A stretch of 64,000 bases of DNA from Nocardioides glacieisoli. Its GTDB lineage: Bacteria > Actinomycetota > Actinomycetes > Propionibacteriales > Nocardioidaceae. Where the stretch lies: contig NZ_SDWS01000011.1 of NCBI RefSeq assembly GCF_004137245.1, forward strand, positions 1 through 64,000. The letters run 5' to 3'. A program made the translations under genes and the position numbers. The notes under the pieces were generated by a model that ran no database searches, was not told where the DNA came from, and saw only the letters and a program-made list of their open reading frames with translations. Of the stretch, positions 17,281 through 26,545 are shown in pieces (positions within the stretch are counted from its first letter, which is position 1; every line of letters begins with the position of its first letter).

Positions 17281-18219
17281 ATGGTGGAAGAGACAAAGCC
17301 GTCAGGCGGGATCGGCATCGACGTGGGCGGCTCGAAGATCGCCGGCGTGGTGATCGAGCCGTCCGGCTCCGTGGTCGCCCGGAAGCGGGTCCCCACGCCA
17401 CGAGAGGGCGGTGACGCCGTCGTCGAGGCCTGCATCGCGGTCGCCTCGGAGCTGCTCGAGCTTGCCGCCGCCGGTGGCATCACAGTCGGTCCGCTGGTCA
17501 TCGGCATGCCCGGCACGGTCGACTCGGTGCGTGGCGTCGTTCGCGACTCCCCGGTGCTCAAGATGGTTGACTGCGAGGTCGTGGCTGAGGTGCAGAGCGC
17601 GGTCGGCCACCCGACCACGGTCGTCCACGACGTGAAGGCGGCGGCGTTCGGCGAGCTGACGGCCGGTGCCGGCATCGGCCAGGCGGACGTCGCCTACCTC
17701 AACATCGGCACCGGGGTCTCGATGTCGTTCGTGTTCGACTGGCAGGTGCACCGCGGCGTCAACGGCCTGGCGGGCGAGATCGGCCACGTGCAGGCCACCC
17801 CGGACGGCGTGCGGTGCAACTGCGGCCGGTACGGCTGCCTCGAGACCGTGGCCTCAGGACCGGCGATCGCCCGGGCAGCGGGCATCACGGTCGGCGGTGT
17901 CGAGGCGGTCGCGACAGCCGCTGCGGCAGGGGACGACCGCGCGGTCGAGGCCATCCGGGGCGCGGCCGGCCACCTGGGGCGTGTGCTGGCCGACTACCTC
18001 ACGGTGCTCGATTTGCAGCTGCTGATGGTCGGCGGCGGGGTCGCCGAGGTGGGCCCGCTGCTGCTCGACGGTGTCCAGGCCGCGATCGACGCACAGCTCG
18101 CCGACGTGGCGGCGAGCGTGCGCGTCGTGCCCGCCGCGCTCGGTGCGGAGTCTGGAGTGCTGGGGGCTGCGCACCGCTCCCGGCTGCTGCGCGACGACCG
18201 GCGCACGACGCGGTGGTGA
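17281..18219 (+). CDS. ROK-family sugar kinase
   Basis: 312 residues. The ATP-binding IDVGGSK (13-19), the catalytic aspartate D117 in VHDVKAAAFGE, and the ROK zinc site GH-x9-C-x-C-x4-C (H169, C179, C181, C186) are all present. ROK kinases in this context phosphorylate GlcNAc, ManNAc or glucose at O6. No DNA-binding domain is present, so it is an enzyme rather than a repressor. ATG 17281 follows GAGGG at 7 bases; GTG 17218, overlapping the permease stop, would add 21 residues without recognisable homology. Confidence 0.85.
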   Translation: MVEETKPSGGIGIDVGGSKIAGVVIEPSGSVVARKRVPTPREGGDAVVEACIAVASELLELAAAGGITVGPLVIGMPGTVDSVRGVVRDSPVLKMVDCEVVAEVQSAVGHPTTVVHDVKAAAFGELTAGAGIGQADVAYLNIGTGVSMSFVFDWQVHRGVNGLAGEIGHVQATPDGVRCNCGRYGCLETVASGPAIARAAGITVGGVEAVATAAAAGDDRAVEAIRGAAGHLGRVLADYLTVLDLQLLMVGGGVAEVGPLLLDGVQAAIDAQLADVAASVRVVPAALGAESGVLGAAHRSRLLRDDRRTTRW

Positions 18220-18223
18220 TCCC

Positions 18224-19219
18224 GTGAAGGTCGGACTGGTCGGTGCCGGCTACATCGCACAGTCGCACGCCCGCGCCTATGCCGCCGACCCGCGCGCCGA
18301 GCTCGCATACGTCGTCGAGCCGGTGAAAGACAAGGCAGAGGCCATGGCCTCCGCGTACGGCGCGCGGGTGCTGCCGGACCCCGGCACGTTGCTCGCCTCG
18401 GACGTGGAGGTGGTCAGCATCTGCACGCCCTCGCCCACGCACGCCGATCTCGCTGTCGCAGCGCTCTCGGCCGGAAAGCACGTGCTGTGCGAGAAGCCGG
18501 TGGCGCGCACCTTGGCGGACGGCGAGCGCATCGTCGAGGCTGGACGACGCGGCCGGGGGTTGTTGATGATCGGTCATGTCTCGCGCTTCGAGCCCGATCA
18601 CCAGGCAGCCGCTGCGGCCGTGCGGGCAGGTCGGATCGGCGAGGTTCGGATGATGTCGCAGTCGCTGGTCGGCGAGCGTCCCACCTGGAGCGAGGACGCG
18701 TGGCTGGACAGCCCCGACCAGTCGGGGGGACCGATCGTGGACCTTGCCATCCACTCCTTCGACTACCTGGCATGGGTCGCCGACGCCCGGCCGGTGCGGG
18801 TGCACGCTGTCGGCTCTGCTCGTGAGGACGGCGTCATCGACTACGCGGTGGTCACGGTGCGATACGACTCCGGCGCCCTCGCGGTCGTCGAGACCAGCTG
18901 GGCGCACCCTGCCGGGCACGGCCTCGAGCTGAGCACCGAGCTGACCGGTAGCGACGGTCGGATCACCTGGGACTACACCGGCACGGCGGTCGGCAGCCTG
19001 CAGCTCGCCGGAGCCGCACCCAGGGCCATCAGCCAGCTCGGCAACCGCGGCTTCGTTGCCGAGATCCGTGCCTTCCTGGACGCGGTGGAGTCCGGCGGTC
19101 CGAGCCCAGTGCCGGCCGAGGACGGGCTGGCCGCGCTGGAGACGGCGCTGGCGGCGGTGGAGTCGTTGCACACCCGTCGCGCCGTGACCATCCGCAAGCG
19201 AAGCGAGGGCGAGCGATGA
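18224..19219 (+). CDS. Gfo/Idh/MocA-family oxidoreductase (first of two)
   Basis: 331 residues. An N-terminal NAD(P)-binding Rossmann fold (VGLVGAGYIAQSHA, 3-16) is followed by the family signature CEKPVA, with K as the catalytic lysine, and the substrate-binding alpha/beta domain (GGPIVDLAIHSFDYLAW containing the D-x3-H motif). Such enzymes oxidise or reduce sugar and inositol hydroxyls. GTG start, four bases after the kinase stop. Its role beside NagA and kinase genes suggests remodelling of a modified amino sugar before deacetylation. Confidence 0.88.
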   Translation: MKVGLVGAGYIAQSHARAYAADPRAELAYVVEPVKDKAEAMASAYGARVLPDPGTLLASDVEVVSICTPSPTHADLAVAALSAGKHVLCEKPVARTLADGERIVEAGRRGRGLLMIGHVSRFEPDHQAAAAAVRAGRIGEVRMMSQSLVGERPTWSEDAWLDSPDQSGGPIVDLAIHSFDYLAWVADARPVRVHAVGSAREDGVIDYAVVTVRYDSGALAVVETSWAHPAGHGLELSTELTGSDGRITWDYTGTAVGSLQLAGAAPRAISQLGNRGFVAEIRAFLDAVESGGPSPVPAEDGLAALETALAAVESLHTRRAVTIRKRSEGER

Positions 19220-20238
19220 TCGACGTGGTGCTGCTCGGCGTCGAGCACGGTCCGCACGCCCTGTCGTACGCCACAGCGCTGGGCCGCAGCCGGGCGGGCC
19301 GGCTGGTCGGAGTGCACGACCGATCGTCCGCGCTGGGCGCGCCGTTCGCGGCCGACCTGGGGGTGCCGTTCGAGGCTGATGCCGCGGCCCTGCTCGAGCG
19401 CACCCACCCCGCAGCCGCCGTCGTCTGCAGCGCCACCGATCGGCACCGCGAGCTCGTCGAGCTCGCGGCTGCCCATGGCGTGCACGTGCTGAGCGAGAAG
19501 CCGCTGGCCACAGGGGTGGCCGACGCCGAGGCAATGGTCATGACCTGCCAGGCAGCCGGCGTCCAGCTGCACACTGCGTTCGTCTCGCGTTTCTACCCGG
19601 CGCTGCAGGAGGCGCGGGATCTCGTCGCGTCGGGCGAGCTGGGCAGGCTGCGGGGCATGGTCGGGGGCAACCGCGGCCGTCCTCCCCTGCCTCCGCGCTA
19701 CCCGTCCTGGATCACCGACGCCGAGTCCGCCGGGGGCGGTGCGCTCATCGACCACGTGGTGCACGTTGTCGATGCGATGCGGTTCGTCTCGGGCCTCGAA
19801 GCGCGCGAGGTGCTGGCGGAGACCGCCACGCTCTTCACCGACCTCGAGGTCGAGGACAGCGCGCTCGTCTCGGTCGTCTTCGACGACGACGTGCCAGCCA
19901 GCGTCGACTCGAGCTGGTCGGTGACACGGACCAACGTGTGGGACTACGACTTCTACCTCCGGCTGCTCGGCACCAGCGGGTCACTGAGCATCACCACGGG
20001 ACGCGAGGCGTTGCAGGTCTCGGGGGCGCACGGCACCCGCACGCATGCGCTGACGCCGTTCGAACCCGACATCGACCAAGCCATGGTGGAGGGGTTCCTG
20101 CGATCGGTGGCCGAGGGGCGGGTGGTCGATCCTTGCGCCACGGGGGCGGACGGTCTCCGTGCGGTCGAGGTCGCGTGCGCGGCCTACGCCTCGCTCGCCG
20201 GGGACCAGTTCGTCCACCCTGCGGACCGACGTGGGTGA
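19216..20238 (+). CDS. Gfo/Idh/MocA-family oxidoreductase (second of two)
   Basis: 340 residues. The N-terminal glycine motif is altered (VVLLGVEHGPHALSY instead of GxGxxG), while SEKPLA and the C-terminal GGGALIDHVVHVVDAMRF motif are intact. The weakened dinucleotide motif may mean altered cofactor binding. ATG overlaps the previous stop (ATGA). It probably works with its neighbour, for example as an oxidation-reduction pair through a keto intermediate (inference). Confidence 0.85.
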   Translation: MIDVVLLGVEHGPHALSYATALGRSRAGRLVGVHDRSSALGAPFAADLGVPFEADAAALLERTHPAAAVVCSATDRHRELVELAAAHGVHVLSEKPLATGVADAEAMVMTCQAAGVQLHTAFVSRFYPALQEARDLVASGELGRLRGMVGGNRGRPPLPPRYPSWITDAESAGGGALIDHVVHVVDAMRFVSGLEAREVLAETATLFTDLEVEDSALVSVVFDDDVPASVDSSWSVTRTNVWDYDFYLRLLGTSGSLSITTGREALQVSGAHGTRTHALTPFEPDIDQAMVEGFLRSVAEGRVVDPCATGADGLRAVEVACAAYASLAGDQFVHPADRRG

Positions 20239-21382
20239 CCACGCCATCCGGGCTGGAACTGCCCTCGTCGACGGGAAGGTCACGGGTCCGGTCGTCCTGC
20301 GAGTCAGCGAGGGGCTGATCACCTCACTCGACCCACCCACCGGTGATGCGCCGTACGACGTGTCGGCGGCCACCGTCGTGCCGGGCCTGATCGACGTCCA
20401 CACGCACGGCGCGGCCGGCGTCCAGGTGATCGACGGGTCCGACGCCGACATCGAGGGGCTCGCGGTCTTCTATGCCGAGCACGGTGTGACGGGCTTCCTG
20501 GCCACCGTCGGCGGCAGCCGCGAGCACCTGCTCGCCGGCGTGGCGGCGGTCGCCGACCACATCGATCGTGCCCCGCACCGGGGGGCGCGATGCCTCGGCG
20601 TCCACCTCGAGGGGCCCTTCCTCAGCCCTCACGCACCGGGCGCGTTCCGGGCGGAGTCGATCGTGGCCCCGGACTTGGGCCTGTTCGCCGAGCTCCTCGA
20701 CGCAGCTCGCGGTCACGTCAGGATGATGACGATCGCTCCCGAGACCCCCGGCGCGATGGACCTGATAGCGGTCGCCCTGCGGCACGGCGTCACCTGCTCT
20801 GCGGGGCACTCAGTGGCCAGCGCCGCGCAGGTGGCAACGGCGGTCGACGCCGGCGTGCGCGGCGTCACGCACCTGTTCAACGGCATGGCGCCGTTCCACC
20901 ACCGCGAGCCTGGGCTGATCGGCGCCGCCCTGGCCGATCCCCGGCTGGTCTGCGAGCTGATCGCCGACGGGGTGCACGTCCATCCCACCGCAATCGCGCT
21001 GGCGGCCTCCTCGAAGGGATGGCAGGGGCTCGCGCTCGTAAGCGACTCGATCGCGGCGACCGGCCTGCCGGAAGGGTCCTATGAGCTGGAGGAGCAGCAC
21101 GTCACGGTGACCGGCGAGGAGGCGCGGTTGGCAGATGGGACTCTGGCTGGCAGCACCCTCACCCTCGACCGGGCAGTTGCGAACCTCGCGCGATGGACCG
21201 GGCTCGCACTGGTCGACGCTGCACGGTCTGCGACCGAGGTGCCCGCGCGACTCGTCGGACTCGGGGACCATCACGGCACCATCGCAGGCGGTGGACGAGC
21301 CGACCTGGCCGGCTTCGACGACGAGCACCGGTTGTTGTGGACCATGGTCGGCGGCGACCTGTACCCCGCGGGCGCCTCGTGA
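20231..21382 (+). CDS. nagA: N-acetylglucosamine-6-phosphate deacetylase
   Basis: 383 residues, amidohydrolase fold. The metal ligands are visible: H57-x-H59 in LIDVHTHGAAG, E127 in HLEGPFLSPHAPGAF, H193 in SAGHS, H214 in THLFNGM, and catalytic D272 in LVSDSIAATG. The HLEGPF and FNGM blocks are specific for NagA, which removes acetate from GlcNAc-6-P. GTG 20231 overlaps the previous gene by 8 bases. It lies directly before an SIS-domain gene that would act next. Confidence 0.92.
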   Translation: MGDHAIRAGTALVDGKVTGPVVLRVSEGLITSLDPPTGDAPYDVSAATVVPGLIDVHTHGAAGVQVIDGSDADIEGLAVFYAEHGVTGFLATVGGSREHLLAGVAAVADHIDRAPHRGARCLGVHLEGPFLSPHAPGAFRAESIVAPDLGLFAELLDAARGHVRMMTIAPETPGAMDLIAVALRHGVTCSAGHSVASAAQVATAVDAGVRGVTHLFNGMAPFHHREPGLIGAALADPRLVCELIADGVHVHPTAIALAASSKGWQGLALVSDSIAATGLPEGSYELEEQHVTVTGEEARLADGTLAGSTLTLDRAVANLARWTGLALVDAARSATEVPARLVGLGDHHGTIAGGGRADLAGFDDEHRLLWTMVGGDLYPAGAS

Positions 21383-22449
21383 GCGCCGTGACGACGACCG
21401 TCATGCTCACGGAGATTCTCGAACAGCCCGCAGCCATCACCCGCACGCTGGCTGCCCTCCTGCCCGCCTCCGACGACGTGCGGCATCTCGCGCGCGGTCG
21501 CACGCAGGTGCTGTTCGCGGCACGCGGCTCCTCCGACAACGCTGCCACCTACGGTCGATACCTGAGCGAGATCGTGGCCGGTCGCGCCGCCGCCCACCTC
21601 GCCCCCAGCGTGGCCACGGCCTACCGGCGCGACGTCGACCTGCGACACGCCCTGGTCGTCTGCCTGTCACAGTCCGGCGAGACTGCCGAGCTGATCGAGA
21701 CCCAAGCCTGGGCCAGGCGTTGCGGGGCGGCGACCGTGGCAATCACCAACGTGGCCCGCAGCTCCTTGACGTCGGGGGCGGACCTGGCCCTGGTGACCGA
21801 AGCAGGCCCCGAGCTCGCCGTTCCGGCGACCAAGACCTTCACAGCGCAGCTCGTCGGGATGGCCGTACTGGCGCGGGCACTCACCCGCAACGCGATGGAC
21901 CTCAGGTCCGCCGAGGACCTCGCCCACGTCGCACACGCCGTCGCGACGGTGATCGCGCACCGGGTCGACGTCGAACCTGCGGTGCGAATGCTGGCCGGGC
22001 GGCCGCGCACGCTGGTCACCAGCCGTGGCCTCGCAGGCGCGGTCGCTGCCGAGGTGGCCCTCAAGCTCGAGGAGACCTGCCTGCGCCCGGTGCCCGGGCT
22101 GTCGTACGCCGATCTGCGGCACGGCCCGATCGCGATGGTGGACGACCGGACGACCGCTTTGGTCCTCGCCCCACGCGACGGCGCTGTGCTCGATGGCATC
22201 GCCGGGATCGTGCCTGAGCTGCGGGCGAGGGGCGCCGCGGTGGTCACCATCGGCGGGGACGCCCGTGTGTCGAGGTCCGCCGACGTCGCCCTACCCGGCC
22301 CCGACCTTCCCGAGTGGCTGGCCCCGATCGGGCTCGCTGTGCTGGGACAGCTCGTCGTCGAAGGTGTCAGCCGCACCCTCGGACTCGACCCGGACGCTCC
22401 GCGCGGGCTGCGCAAGATCACCGAGACCGACCCTGAAAGGCCGTCATGA
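21379..22449 (+). CDS. SIS-domain glucosamine-6-phosphate deaminase/isomerase-like protein
   Basis: 356 residues with two SIS domains. CLSQSGETAELIE and PATKTFTAQL are the sugar-phosphate-binding loops; KLEETCLRPVPGLSYADLRHGP is the GlmS-type C-terminal signature. It lacks the glutaminase domain of GlmS, as do NagB-II deaminases, which convert GlcN-6-P to Fru-6-P plus ammonia. Following NagA in the operon, that is the most economical role. GTG 21379 overlaps the nagA stop (GTGA). Confidence 0.85.
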   Translation: MSAVTTTVMLTEILEQPAAITRTLAALLPASDDVRHLARGRTQVLFAARGSSDNAATYGRYLSEIVAGRAAAHLAPSVATAYRRDVDLRHALVVCLSQSGETAELIETQAWARRCGAATVAITNVARSSLTSGADLALVTEAGPELAVPATKTFTAQLVGMAVLARALTRNAMDLRSAEDLAHVAHAVATVIAHRVDVEPAVRMLAGRPRTLVTSRGLAGAVAAEVALKLEETCLRPVPGLSYADLRHGPIAMVDDRTTALVLAPRDGAVLDGIAGIVPELRARGAAVVTIGGDARVSRSADVALPGPDLPEWLAPIGLAVLGQLVVEGVSRTLGLDPDAPRGLRKITETDPERPS

Positions 22450-24068
22450 GCCGCGACCTCGACCTCATCCTCCGCGGAGTCAAGATCCGCACGATGGACC
22501 CGCACCGGCCGATCGCCCACAGCATCGGTATCTGGAACGGGTGGATCGTCGGGCTCGACGAGCAGGTCGCCGGGTGCCGAGCCGAGCGCGAGATCGATCT
22601 CGACGGGGCGACACTGCTGCCGGGTTTCCACGACGCCCACTGCCACACCACGTCCTTCGGTGTCTCGGCAAACCAGCTCGAGCTCAGCGACGCGACCACG
22701 ATCGACGCCGTCCTCGACCGGGTCTCAGATCACGCTTCAGCGCTGTCACAGGACAGCTGGGTCATCGGCGTCGGCTATCTGGATCGCGAGGACCCCAGTC
22801 GCCACCCGACCAGTGCCGAGCTGGACCGAGCGGCCGATGGGCGCCCGGTCTGGCTCACGCACCGCTCCGGCCACATGTGCGCGGTGTCGTCGAGCGTGCT
22901 CGACCTCTTGCCAGACCCGTTGCCTGCTGCCGCCGTGCAGTACGTCGTTCGCGACGGAGCAGGTCGCCCGACCGGTCTGCTCGAGGAAGCCGCCATGGAG
23001 CTGGTGAAGGAAGTGGTCGGCCCCGGCTCGGTCGAATCGATGGTCGCGGCCATCGACGTTGCAACTCGGCACTACGTGACCGAGGGCATCACCAGCATCA
23101 CCGAGGCCGGGATCGGCTGCCCGGGCGTCGACCACAGCCCGCTCGAGCTCGGTGCCTGGCAGCTCGCGTCGGCCCGGGGCCTGGCGCACACCCGAGCCCA
23201 TCTCATGGTCTACAGCGAGCTGTTCCACGACGTCGCCCACAATCCGGTCGATGCGGCCAGGATCGGGTTGGACCTCGGCCTACACACCGGTCTCGGGGAC
23301 GACCGAGTCCGGGTCTCGGCGATGAAGATCTGGCTAGACGGGGCCGGCTCGGCGGGCAGGGCCGCCAGCGGCGAGGACGAAGATCCTGATGCGCACCTCG
23401 TCGACGACCCGCTCCGACTGCACGCGGCGGTGGTCGGGGCGCACCGGGCGGGCTGGCAGGTGGCTGCACACGCGATGGGTGACCGCGCCGTTGACCTCCT
23501 CCTCGACGCACTGGAGGAGGCCGGACCCCTCGATGAGGTGCGCAGCCGACGGCACCGCATTGAGCACGGCGGACTGATCCGCGACGACCAGGTGACGCGA
23601 CTGCGGGACCTCGGGATCGTCGTGGCCATCCAGCCGGTCTTCATCACCGAGTTCGGCGATGCGCTCGCCACGCAGTTCGGCAACCGCACGAGCTGGTCCA
23701 TCCGGCAGCGCTCGTTGCTCGACGCCGGAATCGTGGTCGCCGCCAGCTCGGACCGCCCGGTCGCTCCCGGCGCGCCGCTGCTCGGTGTGCAGGCGATGGT
23801 CGACAGGGTCACGTCCTCTGGCGCCGCGTTCGGACCTGGCGAGCGAGTCGACGTCCAGGAGGCCCTGCTCGCGTACACGTGTCACGCGGCATACGCCGCC
23901 GGCGTCGATGACCGAGTCGGCACCCTCACCGCACGAAAGCTCGCCGACATCGTGGTGCTCGACGATGACCCCGTGACCTCTGCGTCCGATGCCGCCGACA
24001 TATACGTTCTAGCCACCATCGTCGGTGGACAGGTCGTCCACGACCGAATCGGGGCGCTCAGCACCTGA
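22446..24068 (+). CDS. YtcJ-like amidohydrolase
   Basis: 540 residues of the amidohydrolase 3 (PF07969) group. H65-x-H67 in GFHDAHCHT, THRSGHMCAV, a KIWLDGAGSAG segment, AHAMGDRAVD, RIEHGG and ASSDRPVAPGAPLLG follow in the usual order. Family members hydrolyse N-acyl, formamide or cyclic amide bonds; the substrate here is unknown. ATGA overlap couples it to the SIS gene and it ends the nine-gene operon. A second deacylase beside NagA hints at a sugar with an unusual N-substituent (inference). Confidence 0.85.
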   Translation: MSRDLDLILRGVKIRTMDPHRPIAHSIGIWNGWIVGLDEQVAGCRAEREIDLDGATLLPGFHDAHCHTTSFGVSANQLELSDATTIDAVLDRVSDHASALSQDSWVIGVGYLDREDPSRHPTSAELDRAADGRPVWLTHRSGHMCAVSSSVLDLLPDPLPAAAVQYVVRDGAGRPTGLLEEAAMELVKEVVGPGSVESMVAAIDVATRHYVTEGITSITEAGIGCPGVDHSPLELGAWQLASARGLAHTRAHLMVYSELFHDVAHNPVDAARIGLDLGLHTGLGDDRVRVSAMKIWLDGAGSAGRAASGEDEDPDAHLVDDPLRLHAAVVGAHRAGWQVAAHAMGDRAVDLLLDALEEAGPLDEVRSRRHRIEHGGLIRDDQVTRLRDLGIVVAIQPVFITEFGDALATQFGNRTSWSIRQRSLLDAGIVVAASSDRPVAPGAPLLGVQAMVDRVTSSGAAFGPGERVDVQEALLAYTCHAAYAAGVDDRVGTLTARKLADIVVLDDDPVTSASDAADIYVLATIVGGQVVHDRIGALST

Positions 24069-24204
24069 ATGCGCGACGCGCCCACCCCGGCAGCGTGCCG
24101 TCGACAGTTGCCAGAGAAGGACGTTCTTCGACATAGGTGCACCAGCGTGCGCCCGTCATCCGTCTAGGGCCACCCCGGCACCGACGCCCGCACATCCCCA
24201 ATCG

Positions 24205-24496
24205 AGTGTTGGCGGGCGACAACATCTCCGCGCGCTTCGTGGTGCCGACGGTCGCGACGTCGGTCGACCTCGTGGTGCACCTCGGTCTCGGGCACGACGG
24301 CGTACGCCGGGTCAACGAGATCGTGTCGGTGCCCGGCCGGGTGGAGGCCGACGTGATCGAGGTCGAGCCGATCTTCGTGCGCAGCGGCGGCGAGCTGCGG
24401 CGTACGGGTGGAGTGCCCGCACGCGTCGAGCGCTTCGAGCGGGTGGGCATCGACATCCACGCGCTCCTCGCCACGGACCTGGTCGGTGACCGCTGA
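24205..24496 (+). pseudogene. cpaF: CpaF/TadA pilus ATPase, C-terminal remnant
   Basis: The frame gives LAGDNISARFVVPTVATSVD, then VVHLGLGHDGVRRVNEIVSVPGRVE and RVERFERVGIDIHALL to the stop at 24496. This matches the last roughly 95 residues of CpaF secretion ATPases in actinobacterial tad loci. Upstream of 24205 the similarity ends abruptly; the Walker motifs and the remaining 300-plus residues are absent. The codons between 24137 and 24205 do not resemble CpaF. The remnant keeps its TGATG junction with tadB, so the tad operon was cut inside cpaF. Confidence 0.8.
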
Positions 24497-25350
24497 TGGG
24501 TGCCCTGGTCGGGCTCGGCGTCGGCGTCGGGTTGCTGCTGATCTGGTCGGCCTTCGCGCTGCCACGCACGCCCAGGCCGGCCACGCCCACGTCGTCCGCG
24601 CTGCGTCGCCTGCTCGGGCGTGCCGGCCTCTCCGACGTCACGCCCGCGAGCGTCCTGTCGCTCTGCGCAGTCCTCTTCGCCGTCGCGTTCGCCGTCGTGC
24701 AGGCCGTCTCGCGGACCGTGCCGGTCGCGTTCGTCTTCGCCGCGATGGCGGCCTACGTTCCGATCGCCGTGCTGCGTCAGCGCGCTGCTCGTCGGCTGCG
24801 CGACTTCGCCGAGGTGTGGCCCGAGGCGGTCGACAACCTCGCCAGCGCCGTACGCGCGGGGCTCTCGCTCCCCGACGCGGTCGCCGCGCTCGGCACCTCC
24901 GGCCCCGAGGCGCTGCGCCACGACTTCGCGCAGTTCGCCCTCGACTACCAGGTGACCGGGCGCTTCGGCGAGTGCCTCGACCGGCTCAAGGACCGGCTCG
25001 CCGACCCCGTCGGCGACCGGGTGATCGAGGGCCTGCGGCTCGCCCGCGAGGTCGGCGGCGGCGACCTCGGCCGGCTGCTGCGCAACCTGTCCGGCTACCT
25101 GCGCGACGATGCACGCACCCGCTCCGAGCTCGAGTCCCGGCAGGCCTGGACGGTCAACGGCGCCCGGCTCGCGGTGGCCGCGCCCTGGATCGTGCTGCTG
25201 CTGATGTCGTTCCAGACCACCGCCATCCGCAGCTATGCCTCGCCCGGCGGCGTGCTCGTCCTGGGCATCGGCTTCTCCGTCTGCGTCCTCGCCTACGCAG
25301 CGATGATGCGCATCGGCCGGCTGCCCGTCGAGAAGCGGATCCTGTCGTGA
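24496..25350 (+). CDS. Type II secretion/tad pilus membrane protein TadB-like
   Basis: 284 residues. Transmembrane segments near the N-terminus (4-22 and about 50-95) and C-terminus frame a cytoplasmic GspF-type helical domain (PEAVDNLASAVRAGLSLPDAVAAL, about 112-200). TadB and TadC form the inner-membrane platform of the Flp pilus. ATG overlaps the cpaF remnant stop by one base. With cpaF broken, assembly would need another ATPase. Confidence 0.85.
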   Translation: MGALVGLGVGVGLLLIWSAFALPRTPRPATPTSSALRRLLGRAGLSDVTPASVLSLCAVLFAVAFAVVQAVSRTVPVAFVFAAMAAYVPIAVLRQRAARRLRDFAEVWPEAVDNLASAVRAGLSLPDAVAALGTSGPEALRHDFAQFALDYQVTGRFGECLDRLKDRLADPVGDRVIEGLRLAREVGGGDLGRLLRNLSGYLRDDARTRSELESRQAWTVNGARLAVAAPWIVLLLMSFQTTAIRSYASPGGVLVLGIGFSVCVLAYAAMMRIGRLPVEKRILS

Positions 25351-26288
25351 CCGCCACGATGTGGGGCGGCCTCCTCGGCGCGATGGCAGGCATCGGCCTG
25401 ATCCTGGTCGTGACGCGGATCGCGGTGCTCCGGCGACCGCAGCTCGCGACGCGCGTCCTGCCCTACGTGCGCGACGTGCCGCTGCGCGACCACGGTCCCG
25501 GGCTGCGTCCCGTCTCGTCGGCGCCGACGTCCGCGGCGGCCGGCATCTTCGGCCCGTCGCTGCGCTCGGCGGCCCATCTCGTCGAGCGGGTGCTGGGCGG
25601 CAGCTCGTCCGTACGTCGTCGGCTGGAGCGCGCTGGGCTCGACCGGACGGTGCAGGAGTTCCGCATCGAGCAGGTCGTCTGGGGGCTCGTCGGCTTCGCC
25701 GCGGCCGCAGCGATCAGCCTCGTGCGGGCGCTCGGAGGGGTGGGTGGCGTCGGCTCCGCGGTGGTGTTCTGCGCCCTCGGCCTCGCGTTCGGCGTGTTCG
25801 CCCGCGACAACCGGCTCAGCACGCAGGTGAAGAACCGCGAGCGCCAGGTGCTGACCGAGTTCCCCACCATCGCCGAGCTCCTCGCCCTCTCGGTCGCCGC
25901 GGGGGAGAGCCCCGTGTCGGCGCTCGACCGCGTGGTCCGGCGCAGCAACGGGGCGCTGTCCGAGGACCTGTCGCGCGTGCTTGCCCGCGTACGCACCGGA
26001 GAACCGGTCGGCATCGCCTTCGAGTCGCTCGCCCGCTCCACCGGCCTGCCGATCGTCGCCCGCTTCGCAACCGGCATCACCGTGGCGATGGAGCGCGGCA
26101 CCCCGCTGGCCGACGTGCTGCACGCGCAGGCAGCCGACGTACGAGAAGCCGGCCGCCGCCTGCTCATCGAGACTGCGGCCCGCAAGGAGATCGCGATGAT
26201 GGCGCCCGTCGTCTTCTTCGTGCTGCCGGTGACGATTCTCTTCGCCTTCTACCCCGGGGTGCTCGGACTGCGCCTCACCACGCCCTGA
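25347..26288 (+). CDS. Tad pilus membrane protein TadC-like
   Basis: 313 residues with an N-terminal transmembrane segment, a central pair (about 115-150), the GspF domain (EFPTIAELLALSVAAGESPVSALDRVV) and a C-terminal membrane hairpin (MMAPVVFFVLPVTILFAFYPGV). GTG 25347 overlaps the tadB stop (GTGA). It is the partner of TadB in the pilus platform. Confidence 0.85.
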   Translation: MTATMWGGLLGAMAGIGLILVVTRIAVLRRPQLATRVLPYVRDVPLRDHGPGLRPVSSAPTSAAAGIFGPSLRSAAHLVERVLGGSSSVRRRLERAGLDRTVQEFRIEQVVWGLVGFAAAAAISLVRALGGVGGVGSAVVFCALGLAFGVFARDNRLSTQVKNRERQVLTEFPTIAELLALSVAAGESPVSALDRVVRRSNGALSEDLSRVLARVRTGEPVGIAFESLARSTGLPIVARFATGITVAMERGTPLADVLHAQAADVREAGRRLLIETAARKEIAMMAPVVFFVLPVTILFAFYPGVLGLRLTTP

Positions 26289-26330
26289 CCCTGCCTCCAG
26301 CTCCAAGCCGCCAAACGAAAGGACCGCTCC

Positions 26331-26534
26331 ATGCACCCGTCGATCTCGGGACAGCTCGACCGCCTCGCCATCCTCCTCCTCGCCACCGACCGACCGCGCG
26401 ACGACCGTGGCGACGTGCCCGGGTGGGTGATGGTCACGCTGATGACCGCCATCGTCGTGGCCGCGCTGACGCCCTTCGTCGGTGACGAGCTGCGCGCCCT
26501 GCTGGTGCGGGCCTTCTCGATGGTGAGCGGCTGA
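26331..26534 (+). CDS. Flp-type pilin-like small protein
   Basis: 67 residues. A charged N-terminus (to about 28) precedes one hydrophobic helix (VPGWVMVTLMTAIVVAALT) and a short tail, the size and layout of Flp pilins and their actinobacterial equivalents. GAAAGGA lies 8 bases before ATG. It sits between tadC and the TadE-like genes, where the pilin is expected. A prepilin peptidase site is not clear-cut. Confidence 0.65.
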   Translation: MHPSISGQLDRLAILLLATDRPRDDRGDVPGWVMVTLMTAIVVAALTPFVGDELRALLVRAFSMVSG

Positions 26535-26545
26535 GGCGTCGGACG

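Noticed and set aside
3788..24220. Identical 15-bp sequence GTGTTGGCGGGCGAC at 3788-3802 and 24206-24220, the second at the cpaF breakpoint
   Set aside because: Considered as attachment sites of an excisable island. In a GC-rich 64 kb window one or more 15-bp matches are expected by chance, there is no integrase gene, and the flanks do not match.
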